A DNA stretch of 64,000 nt from Bryopsis sp. KO-2023 (Eukaryota > Chlorophyta > Ulvophyceae > Bryopsidales > Bryopsidaceae): assembly GCA_030272585.1 (NCBI GenBank), contig BSYQ01000004.1, positions 6,634,001 through 6,698,000 of the forward strand, given 5' to 3'. Positions 1-8,664 of the stretch are shown piece by piece. The number at the start of each line of letters is the position of its first letter. Position 1 is the stretch's first letter. The position numbers were made by a program, and so were the translations under genes. Below the pieces are notes generated by a model. That model did not search any database. It saw only the letters and a list, made by a program, of their open reading frames with translations, and was not told the origin of the DNA.

Positions 1-249
1 CCAACAATACCAAAAACACAGAAAGAAATACTGAAATGGGTCAAAAAGGAATCGGCACAGCTAAAATCAAACATGGAAGCAAAAAAGTGGAAGCATGCTC
101 CTACAACGCATTCATGTTCACATCAACATCCATCCATATAGGGATGCATCAAAGCTTGAACCACACAAAATATATTTAAAACCACACCGGGAGTAATGTG
201 TAGTGTTCAATCAACACAGCAGCTGGGCTTATCCCTTGAGAAAACGTTC
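1..249. other. No recognisable gene
   Basis: AT-rich sequence upstream of the truncated LINE. I see no coding frame or repeat I can support here. The left boundary of the LINE copy is not sharp, and no target-site duplication could be paired with its 3' end. Confidence 0.4.
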
Positions 250-263
250 ATGACGCCAGTCAC

Positions 264-446
264 TTGAAAAAAGGAATTGTTGTCTGGGGGGCTACAATTG
301 TTGCAACGTTCTGTCGGTTTTCTCGTTGTCAAGTTGTTCTTTTTGTTTGCCCTTCGTTGCGTTTTTTGTTCAACAGTGCAGATCAGTTTAGAGTGGCTAG
401 GATGTTAAAAGTCTTCTTCCAGCACAGAAAGTTTTTATTGTCTTGA
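264..446 (+). pseudogene. C-terminal fragment of LINE ORF2
   Basis: The last ~40 codons align with the end of the intact ORF2: a Phe/Leu-rich stretch, then an ADQFRVARMLKVFFQHRK-like segment against VDQIKVARMLKDFFLLRR at about 11861-11920. The RT, endonuclease and zinc-finger parts are missing because the copy is 5'-truncated. The stop at 444-446 lies about 20 bp before the dUTPase start. In the full-length element the two ORFs instead overlap by 20 bp. Confidence 0.65.
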
Positions 447-466
447 ATAGCTTCTTTTTTTTGTAG

Positions 467-889
467 ATGCTATTTGTTAAGCTTCTTTCAAAAGAAGCAG
501 TTATTCCGGTTAGGGCAACTGGTGGATCTGCAGGCTATGATTTTTCTTCTCTACATGATTACTGTGTCCCTTCTTTCGGGCAAATTGTTGTGAATACTGG
601 GGTTGGAGTGCAGATACCAGAAGGTCATTATGGTAGACTGGTAGTTCGAAGTGGGATCTGTGTTCGTCATGCTTTGCATGTTGGTGCTGGAGTTATTGAT
701 CAGGATTATCGTGGTCCTTTGAAAATTATTGTCTTTAATTTTTCAAAGGAGGACTGTTTCATTAACAAAGGGGATAAGATTGCTCAGCTCATTTTAAAGA
801 AAATTTCTACACCGAAGGTTGTGGTGGTTGCTTCGCTCTCTCAGAGTGATAGGGGTGACAAAGGTTTTGGTTCTTCTGATAACTTTTGA
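467..889 (+). CDS. dUTPase ORF of truncated LINE
   Basis: 140 residues, the usual length of a trimeric dUTPase, which hydrolyses dUTP to dUMP and PPi. All five family motifs are visible in order: GSAGYDF (motif 1), GRLVVRSGI (2), GAGVIDQDYRG with the catalytic Asp and stacking Tyr (3), GDKIAQLIL (4) and a C-terminal DRGDKGFGSSDNF (5). It starts with ATG about 20 bp after the stop of the ORF2 remnant, so it is part of the retroelement and not a host gene. It is clearly related to but well diverged from the dUTPase at 11942-12361, yet it is still open and motif-complete. Whether it is expressed from this truncated copy is unknown. Confidence 0.85.
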   Translation: MLFVKLLSKEAVIPVRATGGSAGYDFSSLHDYCVPSFGQIVVNTGVGVQIPEGHYGRLVVRSGICVRHALHVGAGVIDQDYRGPLKIIVFNFSKEDCFINKGDKIAQLILKKISTPKVVVVASLSQSDRGDKGFGSSDNF

Positions 890-974
890 AGGTTTGCTTT
901 ATTGTTTTTTTGTTTTTTTTGGAGATTCTGATTTGTTTTTTGGACGGGTTTCTCGAATTTTCCGCAATAGAAGC

Positions 975-1985
975 TAATTACACATGTCCGTTTTTATTCA
1001 CAAATATAAATCCCAGATGCATACACCTGTCTAGCCCCTATCAAAAGAAAACGAATCAACGTGAATGGGGCAGCGCTCCAAAAAAGCAAACCCTTGCGAT
1101 CGATGCAAAGAAAGAGAAAGTTGCTGCCATGCCCGTTCCACCACCACCGAAAACGGTACATGTTGAATAATTGCTAACGACCGAGAGAAAGAACGAATCA
1201 AAAACTGACAATCAGAAGAAAACCCTCCAAAAGTCTCAGCCGCAAAACAAACAAAGTCCAAACCCAACGCATGACAACATGACGACACCTCTGATTCCCC
1301 CGATTCCCCCGATTCCCCCGATGAAATTTGTTGCTGCGGCCCGCTGTAGAATTCAGCGTTCACAACATCGCCTATCTCCGCCTCCCTCATATCTGAAACT
1401 TGTTCAAACATTCTATTTTTTCGGGAGGTTTCATTTTCCCCCACCTGCTCCAAATCTTCGGGGCGGCCCCGTTTCCTGCAGAGGTCGTCGATCCGATCCA
1501 CGGACCGAACGAACCCCTTGCATTTCAACGAGGCCGATCCGAAGATTTGTCCTCGTTGCAACAGCTGCCCCCGTCGCTTCGCCCAAGATACTGATAACTT
1601 CTTTTCTCAAAAACGCCTGATAGTCTTTCAACTCGTCTCTAAGACGTTTCAACTCAAGCAGATGGGGCGGATCGATTTCTTTTGCGGCCTCTTTTCCCAT
1701 ATTTTTCTAACCTTCTTTCCTTCCACTACTCCTTATCCTTCGCTGGTTCTCCCGCTACTTCCGTCAATTCCTTTTTGTTTTTTTTTAGGGTACCTTCGAA
1801 AAAAAAGGAAAAAAAAAGAAAACCGGTTTTGTCTTTAACGAAACAAAACGAAGACAAAACAGAGAAAAAGAACACCCAAGATCGACGATTCAATTCGATT
1901 CGTTTCCAAAAAAAAGAGAGAGAAAGAGAGAGAGAGAGGCCGTTACCTCGTAGTCTTCGTCGAAGGAAGGTCCGATCGAGAAGAA
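975..1985 (-). mobile_element. Retroelement X, long copy
   Basis: Minus-strand insert of about 1.0 kb flanked by the 11-bp duplication GCAATAGAAGC (964-974 and 1986-1996). Its 3' end (low coordinates) reads GAATAAAAACGGACATGTGTAATT. The last ~260 bp match the copy at 3529-3786, including that end. The 5' part holds GA/CT-rich and poly-A/T tracts. There is no terminal inverted repeat, and the copies share 3' ends but differ in 5' extent, as expected of target-primed reverse transcription. No RT is encoded, so X is presumably moved in trans. Confidence 0.75.
1031..1700 (-). pseudogene. Decayed ORF of element X
   Basis: Two overlapping minus-strand frames are open. One (1431-1700, 89 codons) begins with ATG and has a charged, probably helical N-terminus (LLELKRLRDELKDYQ). 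The other (1031-1561, 176 codons) contains three GES repeats and ends in a segment that is also present, in frame, in the second X copy (about 3529-3730 on the plus strand). A frameshift or removed intron near 1560 could join them. I do not recognise the protein. It could be an ORF1-like protein of a non-autonomous element or a captured host transcript. Confidence 0.4.
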
Positions 1986-2020
1986 GCAATAGAAGCCGAG
2001 CGGCTTCTTCGTGTGTAATC
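1986..2020 (+). repeat. LINE 3' hairpin and short tandem tail
   Basis: AGAAGCC, a 4-base loop and GGCTTCT form a 7-bp stem, followed by GTGTAAT and an ATGATG tail. The same arrangement closes the full-length LINE at 12457-12501 and recurs near 3444-3509 and at 13265-13312. It is the likely RT recognition structure in the element's RNA. Confidence 0.7.
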
Positions 2021-3528
2021 ATGATGAAGTTGAATCAAAAACTAACCTCGTCACATCATCAAGTTCACACTACAAAGTCCACCATCAATCAGCTTGTCGC
2101 TTGAAAGTAAACTGGGTGGTGAAAGCTGGGGGAAGAGTATCTTTTTCCCAGCGATGGAAGACGGCGTGGATGAGGAAGAAATCCCACTCCTTCTCGAAAG
2201 GCGCCCAGCACCGCTTGAAGAGTCGCTCTGGAACAGGTGAGTGGAAGGAATCCTCATCTGCACTGGCGGCGATGTAGCGAAAGCAGGAAACGATGCAATT
2301 AAGAATCTCTAATTGAGTTCCGTTCCTTCGACAGTCTCTATGTTCAAAGTTACATAATTTTCCACATTCATTCGTGTTTTTTTTAATAAAATAAATAGAC
2401 AAAGTCGAACTAAAGACTATTAACCCAATCCCTGTATTAATTAACATTTCTGCCACGAAATGCCATGATCTCCCTGTCCTGTTGTGGTTCAAATAGAAAA
2501 CACCACCTCAGGATTTCTTCATGGAGGAAATTGAAGGCATTCTCAATGCTTATTTTGCCCACACCTGAAAAAATAAACATTTTTATTTTTTTTTTAACTC
2601 CCCATTTTTTTCTCATATGTGAGCTGCAGATTTGTGTGGAAAAATTGAGTTTTCCTGATGTCCCTAGCTTCGACATTGTTTCCCCTCATTCTGCCCATCG
2701 TAAAAAAAATAGAGGACAGGGTGCCAGATTTGCAAATCCTATGGGTAAGGGGGCTCTTTGTGTGCGTCGGAGCCCCACTTGCTGCAAAAATTTGCAACCC
2801 TGGGGTCTCGATTTTTGGCAAGAAGGAAAACTTGCTCTTGCTCGGGATTCTTGGAACTACCGGGTTTGGCCCGATAGCTGCTCTATGGGCTTCTGTGGCA
2901 TATGTACCCCTGACTGAGACTGTCGCCATCCTTTTCTGCAATTCCACGATCACTGCATCCCTGGCGGCCATCATGGCCCATGATTCATGGGGTTAGATAA
3001 GTGGTCCAGAATCACACCAATAGCGGTGGTGTTGTCTGTCATGGGGGTCCTCCTAATTACTCGCCCAGCCCTGATTTTCAGCACCTATGCGTTGGTGTGG
3101 GACTCCGATCGGATCCTGGGGTTGAGTTTTGCAGCAGCCAGCACCTTTGGCGCTTCAATCATTCTCTTGATTTCCAGAAAACTAAGCCACCGTGAGGGGG
3201 GGTTCACAATTCTGTTCTGGCAATGCTTGGTCACTCTGTGTCTGTCCACAGCGTCCCTGGCGCTGGGTTTCCCTGCCAAACCGGTGTTCCAACTACCTCT
3301 CAATGACTTTGTCTGGATGGTGGTTGCAGCAGTGTCGGGCACAGTGCCTTGGTTTCTGCTGTATCGATCTGTCCAGTTGACATCAGCTACTGTGGGATCT
3401 GTGCTGTCCAGCACGCAATTGGTCTGGTCCTTTCTGTTCGATAATGAAAATGATAATGATTACACTGTTGCCTGAGAAGCAGCGTCCCCGGAACTGAGGG
3501 AAGCCTACCAGCTTCTATCGCAACCAAA

Positions 3529-3786
3529 CTTTTGGAGGGTTTTCGTCTGATTGTCAGTTTTTGGTTCGTTCTTTCTCTCGGTCGTTAGCAATTATTCAAC
3601 AGTTACCGTTTTCAGTGGTGGTGGAACGGGCATGGCAGCAACTTTCTCTTTCTTTGCATCGTTCGCAAGGGTTTGCTTTTTTGGAGCGCTGCCCCATTCA
3701 TGTTGATTCGTTTTCTTTTGATAGGGGCTAGACAGTTGTATGTATCTGGGATTTATAGTTGTGAATAAAAACGGACATGTGTAATT
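3529..3786 (+). mobile_element. Retroelement X, short copy
   Basis: 258-bp 5'-truncated copy of the element at 975-1985, ending ...GGACATGTGTAATT. It is flanked by a perfect 19-bp target duplication, AGCTTCTATCGCAACCAAA (3510-3528 and 3787-3805). The duplicated sequence is the 5' arm of the host LINE's 3' hairpin, the same place struck by the other X copy. It contains the end of the X reading frame, closing at a TAG at about 3729. Confidence 0.85.
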
Positions 3787-4524
3787 AGCTTCTATCGCAA
3801 CCAAATACCAAACAAAAGTCCAAAGAACCATTCCTAGACTAAAGATCTAATAATGTTCGTCGAAACCTCAACATTATCCTAATAAAATTTGCCACCCTCA
3901 CTTGATCCTGATAAAAAAACAAAGCACGTAAAGATGAAAAACCCAAAAACTCTGGGAACGTATTACGAATCGAAGACAATGCACCACATGTAAACAAAAA
4001 ATGAATCTCTGTCTCAATTTGTCCATTGCCACACAACCATACTATGGATCCGATCATTCATGATCGGCCACCCATTATCGACGTCAGGACAGGTCGTTTC
4101 ACCGATCTGACCTGACACGAGTTCGTCCCACCCCATTTGAAAAATGATCGGAATTTTTTTTTTTTTTTTTTTTTTGATCATGATCGATGATCGTGATCGT
4201 GATCGGCCGATCAAATGTTGATCGATGATCGTGATCGGCCGATCAAAGCTTGATCGGAACCGGGATCGGTGTTCCGATCACCGATCTGATCGGCAGCTCC
4301 GATCACGACCACGATCACGATCAAGCGCCACGATCTGTCGGCATGTGATCGGCCGGCTTAATCGGTGAAAAGCCGATTAGTCGGTCGCTGATCCGATCAG
4401 CTCCGATCATGATCGGCAACTGATCGTTGATCGGTATCATAATGACTTGATCGGTCAATTGATCGGACTTTGATTAATTGATCGGTAAATTGATCGGTCA
4501 CACGAAAATGCCTACAAGTCACCA

Positions 4525-4625
4525 CCCGAAGGTGTTTCTGGGGGTGTAAGGATTCGATCCTAGGACCCCACTGCCTCAAACCAAACGCATCGACGCTTGG
4601 ACCACTCTAAGCCATGGTTGTTAGG
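4525..4625 (-). other. tRNA-derived sequence, reverse arm
   Basis: Read on the minus strand it has an A-box-like TGGCTTAGAGTGG (4602-4614) and a B-box-like GGATCGAATCC (4550-4560), about 40 bp apart as in Pol III genes. The A-box context resembles Leu/Ser tRNAs. The T stem is degenerate, so a working tRNA is unlikely. Confidence 0.5.
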
Positions 4626-4689
4626 TCATCCGTGTCATTATATACCTCAGTTTGTCGGACTGACCGATCACCTATATAATGACACGGAT

Positions 4690-4795
4690 GACCTAGTGAG
4701 CGTGGCTCAGAGTGGTCCAAGCGTTGATGCGTTTGGTTTGAGGCAGTGGGGTCCTAGGATCGAATCCTTACACCCCCAGAAACACCTTCGGGTGG
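4690..4795 (+). other. tRNA-derived sequence, forward arm
   Basis: The A-box-like TGGCTCAGAGTGG (4703-4715) and B-box-like GGATCGAATCC (4757-4767) are 42 bp apart. It is the mirror of the copy at 4525-4625. This may be a SINE head or tRNA-derived promoter captured by the transposon. I do not call it a functional tRNA. Confidence 0.5.
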
Positions 4796-6148
4796 TGACT
4801 TGTAGGCATTTTCGTGTGATCGATCAATTTATCGATCAATTAATCAAAGTCCGATCAATTGACCGATCAAGTCATTATGATACCGATCTTGATCGGCAGC
4901 TCCGATCCCGATCCCGATCTCGATCAACCACTCCGCCCTGTCAGCGGTTGATCGGCTGTTTCAGATCGGCCGATCACGATCAGGCCGATCAAAAACTGCC
5001 GATCAACCTGCGCGACCGATCAGATCGGTGATCGGCCGATCTTGATCGATGATCGGCCCTGGCAGGTCTGATCGGCGACCGATCATGATCGTGATCGGCC
5101 GATCACGATCATGATCGGTCAAAATTTGATCGGAGACCGATCAAGATCGTGATCGGATCCATAGTATGCACACAACGGACAAGTCCGATCCGTGAACTCA
5201 TGCCGAATCCCACCATATACCCTCAAATCATGTAAACCCGCCCTAAATCGCACATAAACCGTCCGTAAAGGAATATCCTTAATCATTGACAATGGATCCC
5301 AATACCTGACCACTAAACCCCTCAAAAGCCGATATAAACCTGCCCGTTTAACCGAAGTGGCAAAGAACTGGCCACGCATCCTCCTTTTGTATGAGCATGA
5401 CCATACCCGCAAATCGATCGGTGACCTTCCATCAAAAGCCGGATAATCCTTTTTAAGTAAATTCCCTAGACCCTTCAACCAACAAGCCCGATGCGTCGCA
5501 TATTCTTGTAACGCCCTTAGCAAATCATACAAAAGGTGATCTTCCGATAGATCACATAACGAATTCCAAAACCGGATAGTCTGTCGAACCAAATTATAGT
5601 GTAAAGGCCAAATACCCAACTCTGCAAAAATGTATCCACTGTGCACATTGGGAGGAAGCCTCAAAACAAACCGAAAAAAAGAGCGATAAAGTTTCTCTAA
5701 TTCCTCCCTTTGCACTACTAACAAAAGTGGATACCAAGCTGGAGCCGCGTAATTCACCGAACCCAACACCATCTGCTTAAAAAGTTGTACTAGCAACTTA
5801 GGATCTGTAAGCTTCCATTCCAAAACCCTGGATTTCAAAAGTCCAATGGAGCGTTGCATTTTGGAACGCACCAAATCAAAATGAGCTGCAAAAACACGGT
5901 CCGATGTTGAAAAAATAACCCCCAAATATTTGAGCACGTTGTTGGCCTTAATATCATGGGTTCCAAAAGAAATCTGAGATCTACCCAGATCTGAGATCTG
6001 AGATCTGTTCGATATGCTCATGTTTGGTGAGCCCTTTTCGGTGCTGTCTATGGTCGGGTGTGTGTGTGTAGTGGGAGCTTCGATCATCATTGCATTCACA
6101 GTGGCTCGAAAAGACCGATCAATAACTCAAGTGGATTCCATGGAGTAG

Positions 6149-6950
6149 CAGGATTGAGGCAGCTGGATACTGCATTTCATTTCTCTTTATTTCATTTTCA
6201 TCGTCCCTAAATCTATTCTACTGGTTTGGACCAATTTGTTGCAGATTGATATCTTGGACAGGAGGATAATTGTATTGTACACAGTCCTGTAACAGCATTC
6301 TTTTGTGATTTTTTTTGAGTTGTGCTGAGAGAGGTTTGCCTTGCAAATCTGCAAGGCTAGAAACAACACAAGACAACATGTGAACCAATCGCTCTATGAA
6401 ACATTTTTCCAGTTGATGCTTATGTCATGTCATGTGATTTTCAACTCGCAGAAATTTACAATTGAGGATGGACACATTTCAAAGAAGATCAAATTTCTGA
6501 ATCCCGTCGATTTGGAGTGCCAAATCCAAATCAGTGTTTTCCCCACGATACTACTTTTGGTATGCTGAGAAAGCGCTTGCGTTCCTCGGCACCAAACAAA
6601 AACTGTGAACAGCCGCCACTGGATTTTCTGATTTTTTTAAGCCAGTTTTTCCTGAAATATCAGAAAGGGTGCACAACATTTGCTTCACCACATGGGAACT
6701 TCAGTGAATGGATCGGCGTTGTGCAGATGGTTCTGCTGCCGTGCTACCCTTTCGCCTTTTACTAAAGGATACCGAGGGCAATTTGCAAGAGCAATCGTTG
6801 TTGAATTTTTTTTTCAAGAGGTGTTTTGCACCCAAACTCCAAGGTAGATTTTTTTCAACTGAAACAAATCGTCCCTTTGGTTTGTTGTGTCCCTTAGCAA
6901 ATTTAAGAAAACTGAATTCAACACATGGTGTAGCAGTGCCACTGTACCAC
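6149..6950. other. Intergenic, no gene recognised
   Basis: 3' flank of the broken transporter gene, then AT-rich sequence up to the edge of the inverted duplication. Several short frames are open, but none shows a recognisable domain or a coherent exon chain. Confidence 0.4.
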
Positions 6951-7198
6951 TGATTGGCCCCCAAAAGATCAATAGTTGACTCGTTCAATCAGTGCTCTCC
7001 CACCACCTTTCACTCTGGCCCTTCATGACGTGATGGCCATGTGGACAAATTTTTCCAGCACTTTGGCCATCTTCCTATTTCATTCTGCTTTGGGTCCAAC
7101 TCAAACAAACACGATGAAGATGCCACGAGCTCGGGCAAAGGAGACACAGCCAATCAATCAACGATTGCGTGTTGCCTCTGGGGAGGGATGAAAGGGTC

Positions 7199-7576
7199 GG
7201 TTTTGGGCTAACGTTTCGGGGGCTTTTGTGGAACCACTGCGGCTCGGTTTTGGGCTAACGTTTCGGGGGATTTTGTGGAACCACTGCGGCTCGGTTTTTG
7301 GGCTAACGTTTCGGGGGCATTTGTGGAACCACTGCGGCTCGGTTTTGGGCTAACGTTTCGGGGGCATTTGTGGAACCACTGCGGCTCGGTTTTTGGGCTA
7401 ACGTTTCGGGGGCATTTGTGGAACCACTGCGGCTCGGGTTTGGGCTAACGTTTCGGGGGCATTTGTGGAACCACTGCGGCTCGGTTTTGGGCTAACGTTT
7501 CGGGGGATTTTGTGGAACCACTGCGGCTCGGTTTTGGGCTAACGTTTCGGGGGATTTTGTGGAACCACTGCGACGA
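7199..7576 (+). repeat. Tandem ~47-bp monomers at the LINE 5' end
   Basis: Eight near-identical 47-48-bp units, each with a GGGCTAACGTTTCGGGG core and a TTTGTGGAACCACTGCGGC end. They differ by a T insertion and C/A changes. They begin exactly at the LINE's 5' boundary and stop about 55 bp before the ORF1 region. By analogy with mouse L1 monomers they probably act as a repeated internal promoter (inference). Confidence 0.85.
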
Positions 7577-7629
7577 CGACGGATTCCGACGACGGTTTTC
7601 TCCTCTCCGTTTTTGAGTTTTTAGATCGA

Positions 7630-8664
7630 GTGCGCCTTCACTACCACTCTATGGCGCCAAAACAAAAGCAACCATCCAAGCCTTCGTCGGGGACGGTACG
7701 GCGTTCTTCCCAAGAGCCTTCGACTCGTTTACCGGCTCCCGTGCCTATTTCTCGACAGAGCTCTGAACACCATGTGCCTTCACCTCGCCTTGGATTGCCT
7801 CTCAGCACTGTTGTTGCTCGCCCTCCTGGTTCCGCATGGGGTACTCGCCCACTGACTCCTTCTAAAAGGCCGCATACTGAGACTGACGGGCTTGATGATT
7901 CTCCAGTGCCTTCCGGGGAGCCTACATTGCGGGAAGTAATGTCTCTGTTGGTGGGCATCCAATCGGATACAAGCAGTATTCGCCATCAATTGACTGCACT
8001 GGAAGCTAAATATGATACCTTGCTGCGTCGGGTGGAAGCTTTGGAACGCCAGGCACCGATGGATTTTGAAGCTACATTGGCGGATTTTCAGAACAGGATG
8101 GAGCGCCGCTCAAATTTCCTGGTATATAACTTGCCTGAACTATCTGGGGAGGATGTCATGACTCGAGTTTATGAAGTTCTTCTGGAGTTAGGTAAAGATC
8201 TGACTCTGTCTAAACAGGATTTTCCTATTGTTTTTGCTCGTCGGGTTGGTCGTTCTCGGGAATCTCTCCCACGCCCGATTCTTGTTCGGTTCGCTAGTGA
8301 ACATAGTCGTAGTGTGGCGTTTGAGTTGCGGAAGGGTATTCGAGAAGTTATGGGTGATGGGATTTCTATTCCTTCGGATTTGCGTTTTGGTCCCGATTAT
8401 ACCTTGCAGCAGCGTCAAGCGCGTCGGTCGCTGCGTCCTATTCATGATAAAGGTCGTGAGTTAGCCTCGGATGTGTCCTCTCCAATTCAATCGGTTTACT
8501 TTAGGGATGAACATCTTTTTATGCGAGTGCAAGGGCAGTTTAGTCCAGTTCCAATTTCTCTGGGTGATTCTTCGTGGCATGGGTTTTTTCCCGCTGATGT
8601 TCTGTCGGGGCTTCTTGGTGGTGCTTCCGGTTCTAATGCGGTCCCGGTTGGACTTCGGGCATAG
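7630..8664 (+). CDS. LINE ORF1 protein (nucleic-acid-binding chaperone type)
   Basis: Up to 344 residues; the more likely start is the second Met (7651, MAPKQKQPSK). The first ~100 residues are basic and Pro/Ser-rich. Residues about 105-140 form a heptad-like coiled coil (MSLLVGIQ...LRRVEALERQ). Then comes NRMERRSNFLVYNLPE, the signature that opens the RRM-like domain of L1-type ORF1 proteins, and a basic C-terminal part. Such proteins trimerise on element RNA to form the RNP. The frame ends in TAG at 8662-8664 and continues in the same frame into ORF2. Confidence 0.85.
   Translation: MRLHYHSMAPKQKQPSKPSSGTVRRSSQEPSTRLPAPVPISRQSSEHHVPSPRLGLPLSTVVARPPGSAWGTRPLTPSKRPHTETDGLDDSPVPSGEPTLREVMSLLVGIQSDTSSIRHQLTALEAKYDTLLRRVEALERQAPMDFEATLADFQNRMERRSNFLVYNLPELSGEDVMTRVYEVLLELGKDLTLSKQDFPIVFARRVGRSRESLPRPILVRFASEHSRSVAFELRKGIREVMGDGISIPSDLRFGPDYTLQQRQARRSLRPIHDKGRELASDVSSPIQSVYFRDEHLFMRVQGQFSPVPISLGDSSWHGFFPADVLSGLLGGASGSNAVPVGLRA

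Larger units (their letters stand above)
250..2020 (+). mobile_element. 5'-truncated LINE with dUTPase ORF, interrupted by element X
   Basis: This copy keeps only the end of ORF2 (264-446), the dUTPase ORF (467-889), a T/G-rich 3' UTR and the 3' hairpin with tail (1986-2017). Order and spacing match the end of the full-length LINE at 7199-12501. Between 964 and 1996 the 3' hairpin is split by an oppositely oriented retroelement with an 11-bp duplication, GCAATAGAAGC. Removing the insert and one duplicate restores a continuous 3' UTR, AGAAGCC/GGCTTCT hairpin, GTGTAAT and ATGATG tail. The left end is an estimate. Confidence 0.75.
4429..4885. repeat. Fold-back with two inverted tRNA-like arms
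   Basis: Arms of about 215-225 bp (4429-4653 and 4672-4885) are near-perfect inverted copies around a ~18-bp spacer. They share the CACGGATGACCT segment, the tRNA-like part, and the CGAAAATGCC segment next to GATC-rich sequence. A transcript through both arms would form a long hairpin. Confidence 0.75.
4038..5168. mobile_element. hAT-like non-autonomous inverted-repeat element
   Basis: Perfect 18-bp terminal inverted repeats, CATACTATGGATCCGATC (4038-4055) and its complement (5151-5168), are bounded by the 8-bp direct repeat CACACAAC (4030-4037, 5169-5176). An 8-bp duplication is typical of hAT elements, whose transposase binds many short subterminal repeats. Here GATCGG/CCGATC motifs fill both ends. 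No transposase frame is present. The centre is a large fold-back (4429-4885). Family assignment is inference from duplication length and layout. Confidence 0.75.
3839..5980 (-). pseudogene. LINE ORF2, C-terminal half (RT thumb and zinc finger), split by transposon
   Basis: The minus-strand frame entering at about 5980 aligns with the C-terminal half of the intact ORF2, for example VLKYLGVIF against TFRYLGVFF and LYRSFFRFVLRLPPN against SHLAFLRFCLNLPRR. It runs into the hAT-like element at 5168 and resumes after 4037. Removing the element and one 8-bp duplicate joins CPLC to GNGQIETEIHFLFTC. This rebuilds the CX2C-X8-H-X4-C finger that also ends the intact ORF2 (CRVC...H....C). The stop is at 3839-3841. 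Endonuclease and RT catalytic motifs are lost by 5' truncation. Confidence 0.8.
3444..6003 (-). mobile_element. 5'-truncated LINE inside the transporter gene
   Basis: It is flanked by the 11-bp target duplication TCTGTTCGATA (3433-3443 and 6004-6014). In minus orientation it carries the second half of ORF2, a short 3' UTR, the GAAGC/GCTTC hairpin (3502-3515 region) and a GTGTAAT tail with CATTAT-type repeats. Only about 30 bp separate the ORF2 stop from the hairpin, so this family lacks the dUTPase ORF found in the other two LINE copies. Two later insertions interrupt it: element X (3529-3786) and a hAT-like element (4038-5168). Confidence 0.85.
2154..6148 (+). pseudogene. EamA/DMT-family transporter gene, disrupted
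   Basis: Exon 1 is 2154-2236 (MEDGVDEEEIPLLLE..., acidic N-terminus, donor gtgagt). The main exon starts after the acceptor at about 2629 and encodes DMT-like hydrophobic helices (residues around VRGLFVCVGAPL, VLSVMGVLLITRP, VVAAVSGTVPWFLLYRSV). Three lesions are visible: an in-frame TGA at about 2646, loss of frame at a four-G run near 2989 (one more G would restore WGLDKW), and a LINE inserted at 3443. After the LINE the frame resumes at 6004 with MLMFGEPFSVLSMVG, the canonical last EamA helix, and stops at 6146-6148. EamA proteins export small metabolites, and the substrate cannot be told. An unseen exon or a sequencing error could explain one lesion but hardly all three. Confidence 0.75.

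Noticed and set aside
886..1170. Plus-strand protein with KKEKVAAMPVPPPPK, also at 3592-3831 minus
   Set aside because: The similarity is the antisense shadow of repeated element X; the sense strand carries the longer frame.
4525..4795. Functional tRNA genes
   Set aside because: A and B boxes are present, but the T stem and acceptor do not pair well, and both copies lie in arms of a transposon fold-back.
7199..7576. CRISPR-like array of 47-bp repeats
   Set aside because: The units are contiguous with no unique spacers, and they lie at the 5' end of a LINE in a eukaryotic genome.
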